From Bradysia coprophila (Eukaryota > Arthropoda > Insecta > Diptera > Sciaridae), in the NCBI RefSeq assembly GCF_014529535.1, contig NW_023503493.1:16586001-16650000 (forward strand): 64,000 nt of DNA. Reading direction: 5' to 3'. The notes under the pieces were generated by a model, which saw only the letters and a list, made by a program, of their open reading frames with translations, did not search any database and was not told where the DNA came from. The position numbers were made by a program, and so were the translations under genes. Shown one piece after another: positions 25,701 through 35,829 of this stretch (the first letter of the stretch is position 1; each line of letters starts with the position of its first letter).

Positions 25701-28700
25701 ATCGCGTCTCAGGTGCCTTTGAAACCTGCAAATTTTACCAAATATGAGGGAAAAACTTTGAGCTACTGTCGGCCTCTATGTAGTTGGTCTCCAAAAACAA
25801 TTTCTTGGTCATTGGTAGAGGAAATGTTACTCTACTGCTAGAACTATTTATTAGCTTCATTCCTCAAGTATACACGCCTCTGTGACTGTTTGAAAATCAC
25901 GTTTTTTCAACTTTAGCATGTCTCTGCCGGCTTCACTTGCACTTAGGGTACCAAATTTTTGTACGATTGTTATCAGAATTTTAGGCACTATCGATTGAAA
26001 CCACAACCAGTTTTCCACCACTCTCTTTGTAGACAGGATGGGCTATGCACCAATATCACCGATGGTACGGATGAAAATCAAAAATTTTCGTGGAACCTTG
26101 TTCAGGGTTCCGAGCTGACTAATAATATCCAAAAATATCAAAAGTGCATCGAAATGCTCGGTTAAAATTCATGCAACCGCACCGTGACTAGAATACATTG
26201 GACGCTGCGAAAGTAATTCATCATGAGGTAACAATTTTGTAATAAAGCAAACTCCCAAAAGTATTTTCAAGCAACAAGCTTCGGTAGCCATGGGTTCTCC
26301 GAGCGAGTCGCTAGTGTTCTCCTATACAAAAATTCAAATCAGAAATACTTTAGTGAAAATTGTTGTAATAGTTGGTAACACAAGCTAAATAATGGCGTAG
26401 TTAGAGATGGATTTTGGCCAATGTAGAAATAAATACTTTTCGAGGAGAAAGTGAAATAGTAAAATCACGAGCGCGAAAACCTACTGATATATTACTGCAT
26501 TGTTATCGAAACCGTTTCATTTTCACTAACAAAATCAAGCTGTATACTTCAGCGAAAAAAATAGCATATCATTCCAAATTGAGATATTGACATTAACTCA
26601 TACTGAGCATGCTAGATCGCGAGCGAAGCGAGCTAGATTTTTTCTATTTCTGTCTTCCGTTGAAGCTTTTGGCTTCAGTTAATGAAATTACTGATGATAA
26701 CTGGGAAATTGGTTGTGAATGCGAGTGAAGCGAGCGAGTAAAAATGTCAAAAAATTGCTTCCGCATTTATAATTATAGCAGTATCCAATCTCTTCTGTTT
26801 TACTGCCTACCACATGTGAAAGCTGAATTTCACATAAAATTCACGTAAAATAAATCGAAAATACTCTACATGTATCCATCATTTTCGCAGGTGGCAAATC
26901 GCTGTGTAATGTTCAACTTTCGCATGGGACAGGCAGTAAAATAAATTGTGAAACTCCAAAACACGCCTTGTCTCCACCATGTGATAGTGATATGAATCAA
27001 GCTAATCGATTGCTTCAGACATTTCGAAATCTTTCTAGGAAAAGCTCAAGCATTCATCCACAATAAGTGATAGATAAAGCAGAAATAGTTTGAGCTTTGT
27101 TGATTTAATAGGGTTTCCAGAGTGATGGAATGGAAAGAGTTATGAATTACTGGTATTTGTTACACTCAAATGAATGAAGTTCCACTATGATCGCTTCAGC
27201 AGGCATTACAGAAATATAATGGATAAAGTTGAACGAAACTGACAAAATCACTTCGAATTAACGAAACAAGATAAGCGTCTTCCGATGTCAATTACAATCG
27301 ACGGATATCTCATTCTTTTTCCAATCAAAGTTCGTTTGAATTAAACGACAAACAAATTAAATAATTGCCTACAACTTCCAGCAATAAAAATTACTAAAAA
27401 GGAACAAAGAACTGTGACCCCTGCATGTTGAACTTTGCTGCTTTCAAAGGCTTTGATTGAAATTAAATTGTGTTATACTTATTTAGTTATTGTTGATTGT
27501 TATTTATTATTTCGAATATCATCGTTTCTTGTAGCGGAACAATCAACGTTGATGTGCATTTATTTGTGTATATTCTTCACACAATAAGGCATCGTAAAGT
27601 GTTGGCTTGATGAAATTTTAATTCATATATGAGAGTGTTGTTGATTATACTGATATAGACTATAAGAAGAGGACGTTATAGATTTAAATGTATGTTATTA
27701 AGTGGTCTGAACACCAATGTGAAATATGTGTTTCAGGGTTCCAGCGTCGCGTTTAAATTAGAAGAGTACTCTTTATTAGAATCGAAGTCATGGGTTTTAC
27801 GGGAATTTTAGGAGTGTTTCAGAAGGATCCTGCATTTTTTACTTATGGCAAAGTGGTAACGTACGAATTTTTCTAGCGATTATATCGTATTGGTTATGTC
27901 CTAAAGATCAATGAAAGTACAAACCAGGTATGGTCTGTCCATTCAAACCGGAGAAAATAGCGATTTCATATAAAGAAACTCACCTTTCAATGATTTTTGT
28001 TGAAAGGTGAGTTTGTATATATAAAATCGCTATTTCCTCCACACCATACAAATTTTGACATAAGACCATACCTACTTTACCATAAGACCCTACTTTCAGT
28101 GCTAAAGTTCACTCAAGCTTCATAATTTGGGGGTAGTTGCGCAGTGCACAGACTGACACGTATGACGTAGCCCAAATACGATGCATTTGTGTACAAATGT
28201 CTAGCCTACATTTAGGCGAGACATCAATGCTTAAACTTTAATCAGAATATATTTGCAAACTTCGAGATGTGGTTCAGAATACATTTGGGCGTTTTTTAAA
28301 CGCTTGATTTTAGTTTACTTTTGATGATATCTTTCCACCAGAATCCTTTTTCACAAATATACGACCGTCGAATGTCTTGTGTTATGGAAATTTCGTTAAA
28401 CTGCTCACGTTTCTCAGAACCTGTCAAACGACTACAAGTAAAACTAATTTTTATTTAAAGTTAACACATTCGTGGTCGTTATTGTGGTCGTACATTTTTC
28501 GAAACGGATTTTGATAAAAAGATATCATCAAAACTGAAATACGAGACACGCTAATGTAGGCCACAATTTCAGCTAAGTACCGATGCTTCTTAACACGTAG
28601 GGGATAATGCTCAAACAGGCACTTTAGTCACGCCGGAAAGTGCTAACGACCCCCTTAGTCAAATTTTTGATATTTAGAAATTTATTTGCAGGTAGTCCTC

Positions 28701-31700
28701 GACTCCCTTAGCACTTTCCGGTGTGCCTAAAGTTGACAAGTGACAATAACCGGTAACGTTGGCCGGTGTTCCAGACTGTACTTGTTGTAACAGGCTGTTT
28801 GTGAGGTGTCTAAGCAAACAAAAGTCAAATGAAATATATGATGTACGTTACCTGTGTATTGAATGTACTGTATGTGCATCTTGATTATTATGAATTTGAC
28901 ACAGAGAGCTGAGAGTTTGGTTGCTAGATAGAGTATTGATATATCCATTCATAACAACTATAACCTGAAACTAAATTTTTATGTTGATTTTCCATTTTAA
29001 GAGATGGTATGTTGAAATTAAAGCCACAATCGGTGAACGTTCTTAGAATACCTTAGATCAAGTCAAGTAGTAGATTCTATAAATGTTCTTAATGGTGTAC
29101 TTCACCTGTACTTCCTCAATGACTACTCATTTCCATTCCATGTCATTTTACTGTAAATAATACTAACATAATCCGTCATATTGCTCTAGTTTTATTATGA
29201 GGCACCGGCACTTAGCTAAAATTGTAGCCTTCATTTGCATGTTTCGTATTTCATTTTTGTTAATATCTTTTCATCAGAATCCTTTTTGAAAAATGTACGA
29301 CCGCAATTCCGACCACGAATCTGTTAGCTTTAAATAAAAATTAGTTTTGGTTGCAGTCGTTTGATCAGCTCTGAGAAAAGTGAACCAAATCTATTTTCTG
29401 TTGAAAGCTAACACATTCGTGGTCGGAATTGCGGCCGTACATTTTTGAAAAAGAATTCTGGTGGAAAGATATCATCAAAAGTAAACTAAAATCCAGTATT
29501 TAAAAATCGCCCTAATGTATGCTTTTCGGCATAGTACCGGTGCCTCTTAAAATTTAAATGTTCGTTGCGTTACGTAAAAAAAGGTTTGACAGCCTTTCCT
29601 CAAAGAAACTAAGATTCTAAAGTATGTCTTGTTAGAATCCAGCAAATTCTTAAACAATTTTTTGAGAGACTTAAATTTATTACCAACAATGAGAAGTTCT
29701 CGATAAATCAAATAATAGTTTTTCTTTTCTGCTATTTACAGGATCGCTGCTGATATTTTACACAATATTCTACATAATTCTGGCTGCTATGTTTACCATA
29801 TGCATGCAGGGTCTCCTTTCAACGTTAAGTGACCAAGCGCCGAAATGGCAGCTAGAAAGTTCATTAATAGGCAGTAATCCTGGATTGGGCTTACGTCCAT
29901 TACCAGACGATCTCAACCGTGGTGCATTAATTTGGTATGATGCGAAAGAAAAGACTCAGGTGGAATATTGGACACGACTTCTAAGTGAATTTTTACAACG
30001 TAAAATCATTCAAAATTTCCTCCTTGAATGCCATTGGCTTTAATATGTCCTCTCTATTTAGCGTATACCAATAAATCGATGATGGTGGGAGGGGGACGCA
30101 ATCAAGTACAATGTAATCACGATACAGCGCCTGGTCTCGGTCAAGTGTGTGCAGTGAATATTGAGAAAAATTTTGGTTCTTGTTCGGAATCGAATGGATT
30201 CGGATATAATCGATCATCGCCTTGCATTTATTTGAAGCTGAACAAAGTAAAGCTTTGCACTGTCATGGATAATAATTGTTTGTCACGATTAATTGTATTT
30301 TTGGTATGGTGTTTTAGATCTTCAACTGGGTACCGGAATACTACGACAATGTTGATGATTTGCCAGAAGAAATGCCCACCGATCTCAAGGATGCTATTAA
30401 AGCGCTACCACCAAGTGAGGTATTCAACTATTATTATTGTTGTAATTTGCGTTAGGAACGATCACGTAGCCAGACACATATAGTTTATGACTTTCAGTTT
30501 ACTTTATTTCTATTTAATCACCACAAACACACAGTGATCCATCAATTTTTTCCATTTTATTTTGTTATCACTTCAATGAAATTCTCGCTGGCACACTTAC
30601 ACATTGTCACATAAACATTTGTGGGTATTGTGTTGCGGTTTGTAAGTAATTCAACGTTAAGCCTTTCATTAACGAAAATCTTAGACGAAAATCTAATCTG
30701 TTAGACTGTTACGTCAAACGTATACGTTGCGATGCGACAAGTTAGGAAATTAATGGCAATGAATGTCACAGGTGATGACGTAATTGAAAATTTAATCTAA
30801 TAAATCATAATAGAGGATTTAGGGTTTGGCTTTTCAATTGGCAAACGGTGTTAATCGATAATGATAAATAGGTCCTTCCTACGAGTTTGGTAGAAAAGTA
30901 AATTCACCATTTGGATTTAGTCATATAAAGCTATAGGCAGAAGATGGAAACCATCAAGTCATGTGTGCACGAAAAATGTACACTAATCAATAGAAGTGGC
31001 CAATTTCCTGGGGCGCGAATGAAACAGATCCACAAAAAATTCTAGTGGTCCGTAAACCCCGAAAAGCCACTTTCCAAACTAATAAAACATAACTTCAGGT
31101 AGTTTGGAAAAAGTATAAACTTGACTTTGGCATGTGACCAAAGTTCCCATTAGGTCGATTTTCAAAGTGAATTTAGAGCAGATTTAGAACAGTGCGTAGG
31201 TTTACCTATTCCCTAACTTTTCGAAATTTATCATTCCGTCTCACTTTTCTTTATGAAATCATTCGACATAGAGTAGTCATTAATGTACTAACTGGTCAGA
31301 ATTTCGATTGACCTCGATATTTCAATATCCAATAATTACACTGTGCAAAGATAACCGCAAAGATTATCGAAACATTTTCTATTGCAAGTGGTTCTGATAA
31401 AATATCGACGTATTCAATTGTGATGTCATACATAATCCCCGCGAGTGTTCATAGTCATGCCATTTTTTTATTCGGTCGCTATATAATATGAGTAATTGGC
31501 TGACTGTTTCGCAACTGTTGCCATGTGTGTTTGATTTATTAGTATAGAATAGAATGATGTCTTTTTTATGTTACTTCGATAACATTTTGAAATGCAGTTA
31601 CAGTAAATTAATTTTGTTTGTCAGACATTTTTTCACATGCGACAGTTAGATAAGATAGAAATGTATTAAGAGGAACAACCAGAACTTCAATTCCTCATAC

Positions 31701-34222
31701 TTCGTTAGTAACTAATGGTAAATGAGACCCACCACTGCGTTATAATGCATTGAAGTACTCTTTTCTATCCGTTATTTGCATACGTCTTTTCAATGATGTT
31801 TGCATTCTAAGATAAAAAGAATTCCAAAAAAATTGATTTGTGGCAATAAATTTAAAATAAAAACAAGTCGATAACGTAGCTGTGATAAGCCCCTATGAAT
31901 ATGAACCCACATACCTATAACATGTTCGAAAACCTAGTGCGATAAAAGTATCTAACGCACGCCTAATACTGGTTATAGATACAACACCACAGGCAATAGA
32001 CCGCAGACCAAGTCCCACAAAACACATCGTGTGCCTAACGAAGCATTTTGCACCTAGATTCATAAGCATTTTTTGCAACGGGGGCGTCTAGAGTTCACAG
32101 CTTTCTAATACTATGATGCTGAATTGTCAGGATATTGACAGATAAAGATGAAAGCAAATGCTGAAGACACACGATGAATTTGAATTGACGATCTCAGCAA
32201 TTCTCATACAACTTTTCAGTTCTAAAAAGTTGATTTTAGTACAAACGCAATATTTCGCAATATTGAGTGACCCCGGTACGAATACAGAATCTTTCATTGT
32301 CTCTTTTTGAGTTGATTAGTTATTTGTGTATCTGTTTTGGACGATTGTTTTTAGGCAATTTCGCGAGTTGTACATGCGAAAGTGCCTAAAATCAATCGTC
32401 CAAAACAGATACTCAAAAAAATGTTCATGTAAGGGGTCGAAAACCCGAGAAAAATCTCGAAACTCCCTCATTTTCGGCCCCGACACATGAAAACTTTCTT
32501 TTCATGTGTCGGGGCCGAAAATGAGGGAGTTTCGAGATTTTTCTCGGGTTTTCGACCCCTTACATGAAAATTTTTTTGAGTATCTGTTTTGGACGATTGA
32601 TTTTAGGCACTTTCGCATGTAGCCCTCACTTCGTTCGGGCTACAACTCGCGAAATTGCCTAAAAACAATCGTCCAAAGCAGATACACAAATAACTATTGT
32701 AGATGAGAGAGAAAAATGATATCCCCGCGGGTGTGACACTATTCAGGCTATTCAAAGTGTCTGGGCCATTAAATTTCTTTTCATGTGTCGGGGCCGAAAA
32801 TGAGGGAGTTTCGAGATTTTTCTCGGGTTTTCGACCCCTTACATGAAAATTTTTTTGAGTATCTGTTTTGGACGTTTGATTTTAGGCACTTTCGCAAGTA
32901 GCCCTCACTTCGTTCGGGCTACAACTCGCGCAATTGCCTAAAATCAAAAGTCCAAAACAGATACACAAAATACTATTTTTTGATACCAACATCGAAAGTT
33001 GATACTTTCGCCCTCGAAATCCGGGGCGAAAGTAAAAAAATGCAAGTTATGTGTTTGAGCGGGGAGAAAGAAAGAATACATAAAGCGAAAGTCAATATCC
33101 ATAATGCGAAAGTCGACTACATAATGTAATAGTCGAGACTCTTGTCAATAAGTGTAAATAATTAAATTTTTGATATACCGCCCCCTGGACCCCCGCATTT
33201 TCTGGCTAAATGCCTTAACATTTCAACATTTTGTTCTGCTGTTTGCGATACGTATCAACTTTCGATGTTGGTATCAAAAAAAATAGTATGAACGACTCGG
33301 GGCAAAAGTAAAAAAAATCGACCTGTGCGATTGAGGCCCTTGCCTTCGGCGCGGGCATCAACTCTCGCACACGGTTGAATTTTTTTACTTTCGCCCCTTG
33401 TCATTCAATGTACTATTCCTTTACTTGAAAAATTCCTAAAAATGTTTAGAAAATCTTAGGGCTCGTTTTCTATGGACTACTAAATTAAATTATCAAATTG
33501 ACCTATTTTTATCTCATTCCTCTGACTTTAGGATTTTATACAATGAATTAAGGGAAATCTTAGATTAATAATAACACATGCAGACGATTTGGTTTTCTTC
33601 ACACTTAATTAGACAAATGTTTATTCTAATGTTTTGCACTGTCGTCGCCTGTTTACTTTAACGCAACTTACAAATGAAAACCGCTGTAGAACCAGTTTCG
33701 AATCATTGCAAACCAGTGCAATCTCAAACTCTTTTGTGCCAATTTCGTTGTTTTATTAGAACATCTTAAAATAGCTCAAATCGACAACCATGTTTACGGA
33801 ATGACCAACTAACTTTGATACGGCTGTTATGTCCCCTCCAAATTAACACGATATTTTTGTATCAATTTTTCAGAGAAAACAAGTGTGGGTTTCTTGTAAC
33901 GGCGATAATTCTGCCGACGAGGAAAATTTGAGAGGTTTCTCATATTACCCATCGAGAGGCTTTCCCGCCTTCTTCTATCCATTCAAAAATGCTCCTGGAT
34001 ACCTGAGTCCGCTGATTGCTGTTCAAATTAACAGACCAGCACGTAAGTATACAATATCATCGATAGTTTCGACATGTGGTTAACTAACCCTGTTCGTCGA
34101 TTGAATTTTCAGTGAATCGTATCATAAACATCGAATGCCGTGCCTGGGCCAAAAATATCATTTACAACGGAAGTCTGCGGGACCGTCAAGGATCGATTGC
34201 CTTTGAATTAATGATCGACTAA
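13791..34222 (+). CDS. nrv: Na+/K+-ATPase beta subunit (Nervana family)
   Basis: The non-catalytic beta subunit of the sodium pump is a single-pass type II glycoprotein that stabilises the alpha subunit and delivers it to the plasma membrane. In insects it also serves septate junctions. Exons are 13791-13929, 29742-29999, 30062-30246, 30318-30419, 33874-34042 and 34113-34222. All have GT-AG borders and matching phases, giving 320 residues, a typical length. The cytoplasmic N-terminus (residues 1-46, ending LGRTPRNW) is followed by one membrane helix (about 48-72). Then come SLIGSNPGLGLRPLP, GRNQV, SPCIYLKLNKIFNWVPEYY, VWVSCNGD, a PSRGFPAFFYPF-type block and GYLSPLIAVQ. Six extracellular cysteines can form the family's three disulfides. 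The ATG at 13791 gives the usual short acidic/basic N-terminus. Intron 1 is 15.8 kb and full of repeats. Family assignment is secure; which nrv paralogue it is, is not. Confidence 0.95.
14505..14665. mobile_element. 161 bp mariner-type MITE
   Basis: The termini CAGTCGGAGAAATATAGATT and their inverted complement are flanked by TA (14503-14504 and 14666-14667). The whole sequence folds into a hairpin. The first bases, CAGTCG.AGAAAT, match the ends of the large palindrome at 41349-45964, suggesting mobilisation by related transposases. It lies in intron 1 of the beta subunit gene. Confidence 0.85.
14670..17400. other. Intron 1 sequence, no gene seen
   Basis: Intronic AT-rich DNA. Open frames at 15093-15476, 15173-15391 and 16519-16767 have no motif or codon pattern that supports a gene. 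The only structure is a compact hairpin at 16104-16148, listed separately. Confidence 0.45.
16104..16148. repeat. Strong 17-18 bp stem hairpin
   Basis: AACACGCGGCTATACC pairs perfectly with GGTATAGCCGCGTGTT around a short, itself symmetrical loop (TATACTATAG). The stem is much more GC-rich than its surroundings. It could be the remnant of a small palindromic element. No flanking duplication was identified. Confidence 0.6.
17406..17472. repeat. Imperfect hairpin
   Basis: CCAAATTTTTATTTTGAC pairs with GTCAAAATAAAAATTTGG, and the flanks CGAGGAT and AACCTCG extend the stem. It falls inside a 129-codon open frame (17267-17656), which I therefore treat as accidental. Confidence 0.6.
17978..18248 (-). 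mobile_element. 5'-truncated RTE-type retroposon with 13 bp TSD
   Basis: On the minus strand, 18243-17993 encodes the last 80 or so residues of an endonuclease/reverse transcriptase polyprotein. Visible parts are RLRWAGHVARMNDDR, then RPRKRWIDCV, DWR and DRDEWRKLVDSAKTRLG before a stop. This C-terminal signature is common in RTE-like and related non-LTR elements. After the stop comes CAAAGGCTGCTAAGTAA, a tail of the type these elements carry. The insert is bracketed by AAATAGTTCGGTT at 17965-17977 and 18249-18261, an exact 13 bp target duplication. It is a dead, strongly 5'-truncated copy in intron 1 of the beta subunit gene. Confidence 0.9.
18432..18560. repeat. Fragment of dispersed GGATGCTGCG family
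   Basis: GTGGATGCTGCG.AAGTAATT, followed by GAGGTAACAA and a CGAAAAACGGTTGCCGAAGC segment, matches the left ends of longer repeats at about 26200 and 61285. It is the third copy of the family in the window and seems to be only the left end. Confidence 0.5.
19112..19863. mobile_element. 752 bp fold-back element flanked by TAA
   Basis: Ends GAGGGATTCTTTTGAAAAAC and the inverted complement are bordered by TAA at 19109-19111 and 19864-19866. The arm 19170-19375 pairs with 19400-19605 almost perfectly around a loop of about 25 bases. The right arm then has about 195 further bases (19606-19800) absent from the left. A 3 bp TWA target duplication points to a PIF/Harbinger-like non-autonomous element. 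Open frames on both strands are products of the palindrome. A diverged relative lies at about 50965-52080. Confidence 0.8.
19870..23125. other. Intron 1 sequence, nothing supportable
   Basis: AT-rich intron. Frames at 20417-20704 and 22220-22414 are not protein-like. I looked for an alternative first exon ending in a tryptophan-glycine codon pair before a GT donor and did not find a convincing one. Confidence 0.4.
23130..23735. repeat. Tandem repeat, two units of about 290 bp
   Basis: Two copies start at about 23130 and 23424, both with TTGTGGACTCGATA.CTCGAG. Each contains TTTACCGATTTTCAAAATTT, ATGAGGTTAAGTTCGTAGAT, GATGGGAGTAATTCTCAAGA and TTCTACACAGACGC in the same order. Within each unit the two halves are also related (GTAATTCT..ACCGATTTT.AAA), giving an older sub-period of about 150 bp. 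A third, decayed start follows at about 23712. Confidence 0.75.
23785..25265. repeat. Direct duplication of an ~845 bp block
   Basis: Block one (about 23787-24530) and block two (about 24632-25262) share, in order, ATTGGAGTAGTGAG, ATTTTTGCAACGGATTTCCA, CGACCAGTA.CGTAATTC, AAGCGAGGGCCGTAATTCAC, GTTCAGCGCTTTTAGTAGAC and TGAGTAAAATGAAG. The copies differ by substitutions and small gaps. The linking piece 24530-24625 resembles the 290 bp unit just upstream, so the whole of 23130-25265 is one repeat complex within intron 1. Confidence 0.7.
25464..26043. mobile_element. 580 bp element with ~60 bp inverted ends
   Basis: CCCATCCTGTCTACA, followed by about 45 more matching bases (to AATCGATAGTGCCT), is inverted at 25982-26043. 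The outer dinucleotides are TA on both sides. The interior is not palindromic and has no coding potential. It is a likely Tc1/mariner-type non-autonomous element. Confidence 0.65.
26195..26955. repeat. Copy of the dispersed GGAYGCTGCG family
   Basis: The left edge, ACATTGGACGCTGCGAAAGT, resembles 61283-61303, and the right edge, TTTTCGCAGGTGGCAAAT.GCTGTGTAATG.TCAACTTTCGCAT, resembles 62820-62865. The middle differs between copies. It contains GCGAGCGAAGCGAGC-type words at about 26614 and 26722. Boundaries are approximate. Confidence 0.55.
27925..28070. repeat. Palindromic MITE-like hairpin
   Basis: GGAGAAAATAGCGATTT (27950) pairs with AAATCGCTATTTCCTCC (ending 28040). An inner AAACTCACCTTTCAA pairs with TTGAAAGGTGAGTTT around an eight-base loop. 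Outer sequences AGGTATGGTCT and AGACCATACCT extend the symmetry. No reading frame is present. Confidence 0.65.
28290..28590. mobile_element. Palindromic MITE, copy 1
   Basis: The left arm TTTTGATGATATCTTTCCAC and ATACGACCG is inverted at 28480-28530, around a centre containing TCTCAGAACCTGTCAAACGA. It is the same family as the complete copy at 29198-29547. The right end, TACCGATGCTTCT followed by TA, matches the family terminus; the left end is decayed. Confidence 0.65.
28614..28736. repeat. Small inverted-repeat element
   Basis: AGGCACTTTAGTCACGCCGG with AAAGTGCTAACG is inverted as CTTAGCACTTTCC and GGTGTGCCTAAAGTTG, about 123 bp overall. It is probably a MITE remnant between the two copies of the larger palindromic family. 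Confidence 0.55.
29198..29547. mobile_element. Palindromic MITE, copy 2 (350 bp, TA-flanked)
   Basis: Ends TGAGGCACCGG and CCGGTGCCTCT are flanked by TA (29196-29197 and 29548-29549). The arms carry AACACATTCGTGGTCGGAAT and its complement. The copy sits about 190 bp before exon 2 of the beta subunit gene. Copy 1 lies about 0.9 kb upstream. Confidence 0.75.
31880..32310. other. Intron 4 sequence, no gene
   Basis: This lies within the 3.45 kb intron between exons 4 and 5 of the beta subunit gene. A 61-codon minus-strand frame (31893-32078) contains CACATCGTGTGCCTAAC, also seen in similar form at 52323 (CACATCGTGAGCCTAA). This suggests a dispersed repeat remnant rather than a gene. Confidence 0.4.
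32319..32694. mobile_element. 376 bp near-perfect palindrome, TA-flanked
   Basis: Ends GTTATTTGTGTATCTGTTTT and the inverted complement are flanked by TA (32317-32318 and 32695-32696). The arms are almost identical, including the block of GGGGTCGAAAACCCGAGAAA and its mirror. The right arm carries an extra AGCCCTCACTTCGTTCGGGCT (about 32621-32641) missing from the left. Near identity of the arms suggests a young element or arm homogenisation. Confidence 0.85.
32776..32970. repeat. Half copy of the preceding palindrome
   Basis: This is a direct repeat of the right half of 32319-32694, from the central TTTTCATGTGTCGGGGCCGA to the terminal CAGATACACAAA. It again contains AGCCCTCACTTCGTTCGGGCT. 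The left arm is absent, so the copy cannot fold back on itself. Confidence 0.8.
32973..33286. mobile_element. 314 bp TA-flanked inverted-repeat element
   Basis: Ends CTATTTTTTGATACCAACAT, continuing CGAAAGTTGAT, are inverted at 33254-33286 and flanked by TA (32971-32972 and 33287-33288). It starts immediately after the half palindrome. The interior includes GGGGCGAAAGTAAAAAAATG, related to the next hairpin. Confidence 0.75.
33299..33397. repeat. 99 bp hairpin with GC-rich loop
   Basis: GGGGCAAAAGTAAAAAAAAT pairs with ATTTTTTTACTTTCGCCCC. The loop holds CCCTTGCCTTCGGCGCGGGC. It completes a 1.1 kb run of four fold-back structures inside intron 4 of the beta subunit gene. Confidence 0.65.
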
Positions 34223-34830
34223 ATTTAGATATTTTTTTAAGTTTGTACGCATTAAAGTTTGGTAACGTAGAGAGTGTAAGTGATGTAGATGCACTGTGTA
34301 CTGTTGTTGGTACGATCAAATTTTTGTTAAAAAATTATTATTTCCGAAATCGATAGTTATGTACGTACTGGTTACGTGATGGTATGGAAAAGCATCAAAT
34401 AGATAAATTCTCTTGTCGAAATTCTGAAGCGTTTCTTTTGTATGATGACATTCTATGCTCCTTACACCTTCTACGAATTTTACAAGTGACTAGAGCTAAT
34501 GATACTTAATTTTTATGTTTTTTTTTTGTTTAAATTTTATTAAAGTGTTTACGATGAATTTGTTTTCAAATTACCTTACATTGTTTTTTCCGCCGAGTAT
34601 TTTTTGTTTAGCGATTAGTTGGAGTTTATAGTAAAAGTAGTACCATCAAAAACCAATTGTTTTTATGAACACAAATTGGAATCGTATGTGTAAACATGTA
34701 GCCCCTTTACGGTATCGTACAACCGTTACAGCTATTATATGGAATTATAATTTCCAAAAATTTCAATCAAATAGTCTTCATTCCACATACTCAATCCACG
34801 TTTTACTTGGCGTATTGCTGTTTTGCGATG

Positions 34831-34836
34831 AATAAA
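34831..34836 (+). terminator. Candidate polyadenylation signal of the beta subunit gene
   Basis: A canonical AATAAA lies about 610 bases after the stop codon. An earlier ATTAAA at about 34540 in a T-rich setting is an alternative. The sequence does not decide between them. Confidence 0.35.
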
Positions 34837-35034
34837 TAGAAAGATTCACTTTGCATTCGATGTTGAAAGTAATTATGTTATAGTGTCCGCTTGCAAATTT
34901 CTGAGATTTGATTGATTCATATTTATTAAGCATTTGCTATTTTTCACCATTCGTTTCACAATTGATTCATATACTAGTATCACATTTAACAATTTTCTTT
35001 TCTCCCTCTATCGTTAATTAAATTAAATTTAATT

Positions 35035-35257
35035 AATCATAAAACTTACTAACATATTTCTGGCCAAGACATTCTTTAAATTGATTTTTCACCATTAAAC
35101 CATGTTGGCTCATTTTTGGCCGAATGGAGAAAAATGTAGATCTGGTTGTGGTCTACACTTTTCTCCATTTGACCAAAAATGAGCCATCACGGCTTCATGG
35201 TGAAAAATCGATTTAAAGAATGTCTTGGCCAGAAATATGTCAGTAAGTTTTATGATT
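35035..35257. mobile_element. 223 bp palindromic MITE
   Basis: AATCATAAAACTTACTAACA, continuing TATTTCTGGCCAAGACATTC, is inverted at the right end. Inner stems CCATGTTGGCTCATTTTTGG and AGAAAAATGTAGA also pair. It lies downstream of the beta subunit gene. No flanking duplication is certain in the TTAATTAA-rich surroundings. Confidence 0.75.
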
Positions 35258-35391
35258 CTTTACTTTATAACATAGACCGATAACAATCTCCTAAATTGAT
35301 TCGCGTTTAATTCATCCTTAATTTCACTCAGTAACTCATTAAACATGTGTAGTAGACCCTTTTAAATATCGTCTTCGTTGTTGATTTTTTT

Positions 35392-35784
35392 TTAAACGCT
35401 TGGTAACTTAAAGTCGTTCTCATTTCTAATCGGATATCCATGGGTTTCTCGGATGCATTTGACGTTTCTGCTCATGCATTCCGGGACCATCTGATGTTTT
35501 ACTCGGAAAACCAGCAGCATCGTTTGGAAAATTATTCTCTGCTTCACCGTCATCAGGCACAGCGCATCTGCCATTGATATAATTGATGTTGTTTTTTTGC
35601 ATCGCAATATTACCCGCAGCGCTCTATTTTGTAGTTTTTGAAGCTTTGAAAACTGGTTCTCATCGCATGTGAAGAGGACTGATGGACAATATTCAAAATG
35701 CGGTGCAATAATCGATTTGTATAGCAGAATTCTGTGTTGTATTGGTAATTTTCTACTAATTCTCGCTAAAAATCCTGAAATCAT
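35392..35784 (-). pseudogene. Non-LTR retrotransposon reverse transcriptase fragment
   Basis: About 130 residues match the region after the catalytic core of Jockey/CR1-like reverse transcriptases: FLARISRKLPIQHRILLYKS, IIAPHFEYCPSVLF, then SKLQKLQNRALRVILRC and a histidine/asparagine-rich YPIRNENDFKLP stretch. The catalytic YADD region, the endonuclease and the 3' tail are missing, and upstream sequence in this frame is full of stops. The order is consistent with a broken insertion lying between the beta subunit gene and the four-pass membrane protein. Confidence 0.85.
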
Positions 35785-35829
35785 ACACTTCTAACGTAAC
35801 GAGCGGACACTATTCAACTTTTAGGCCTC

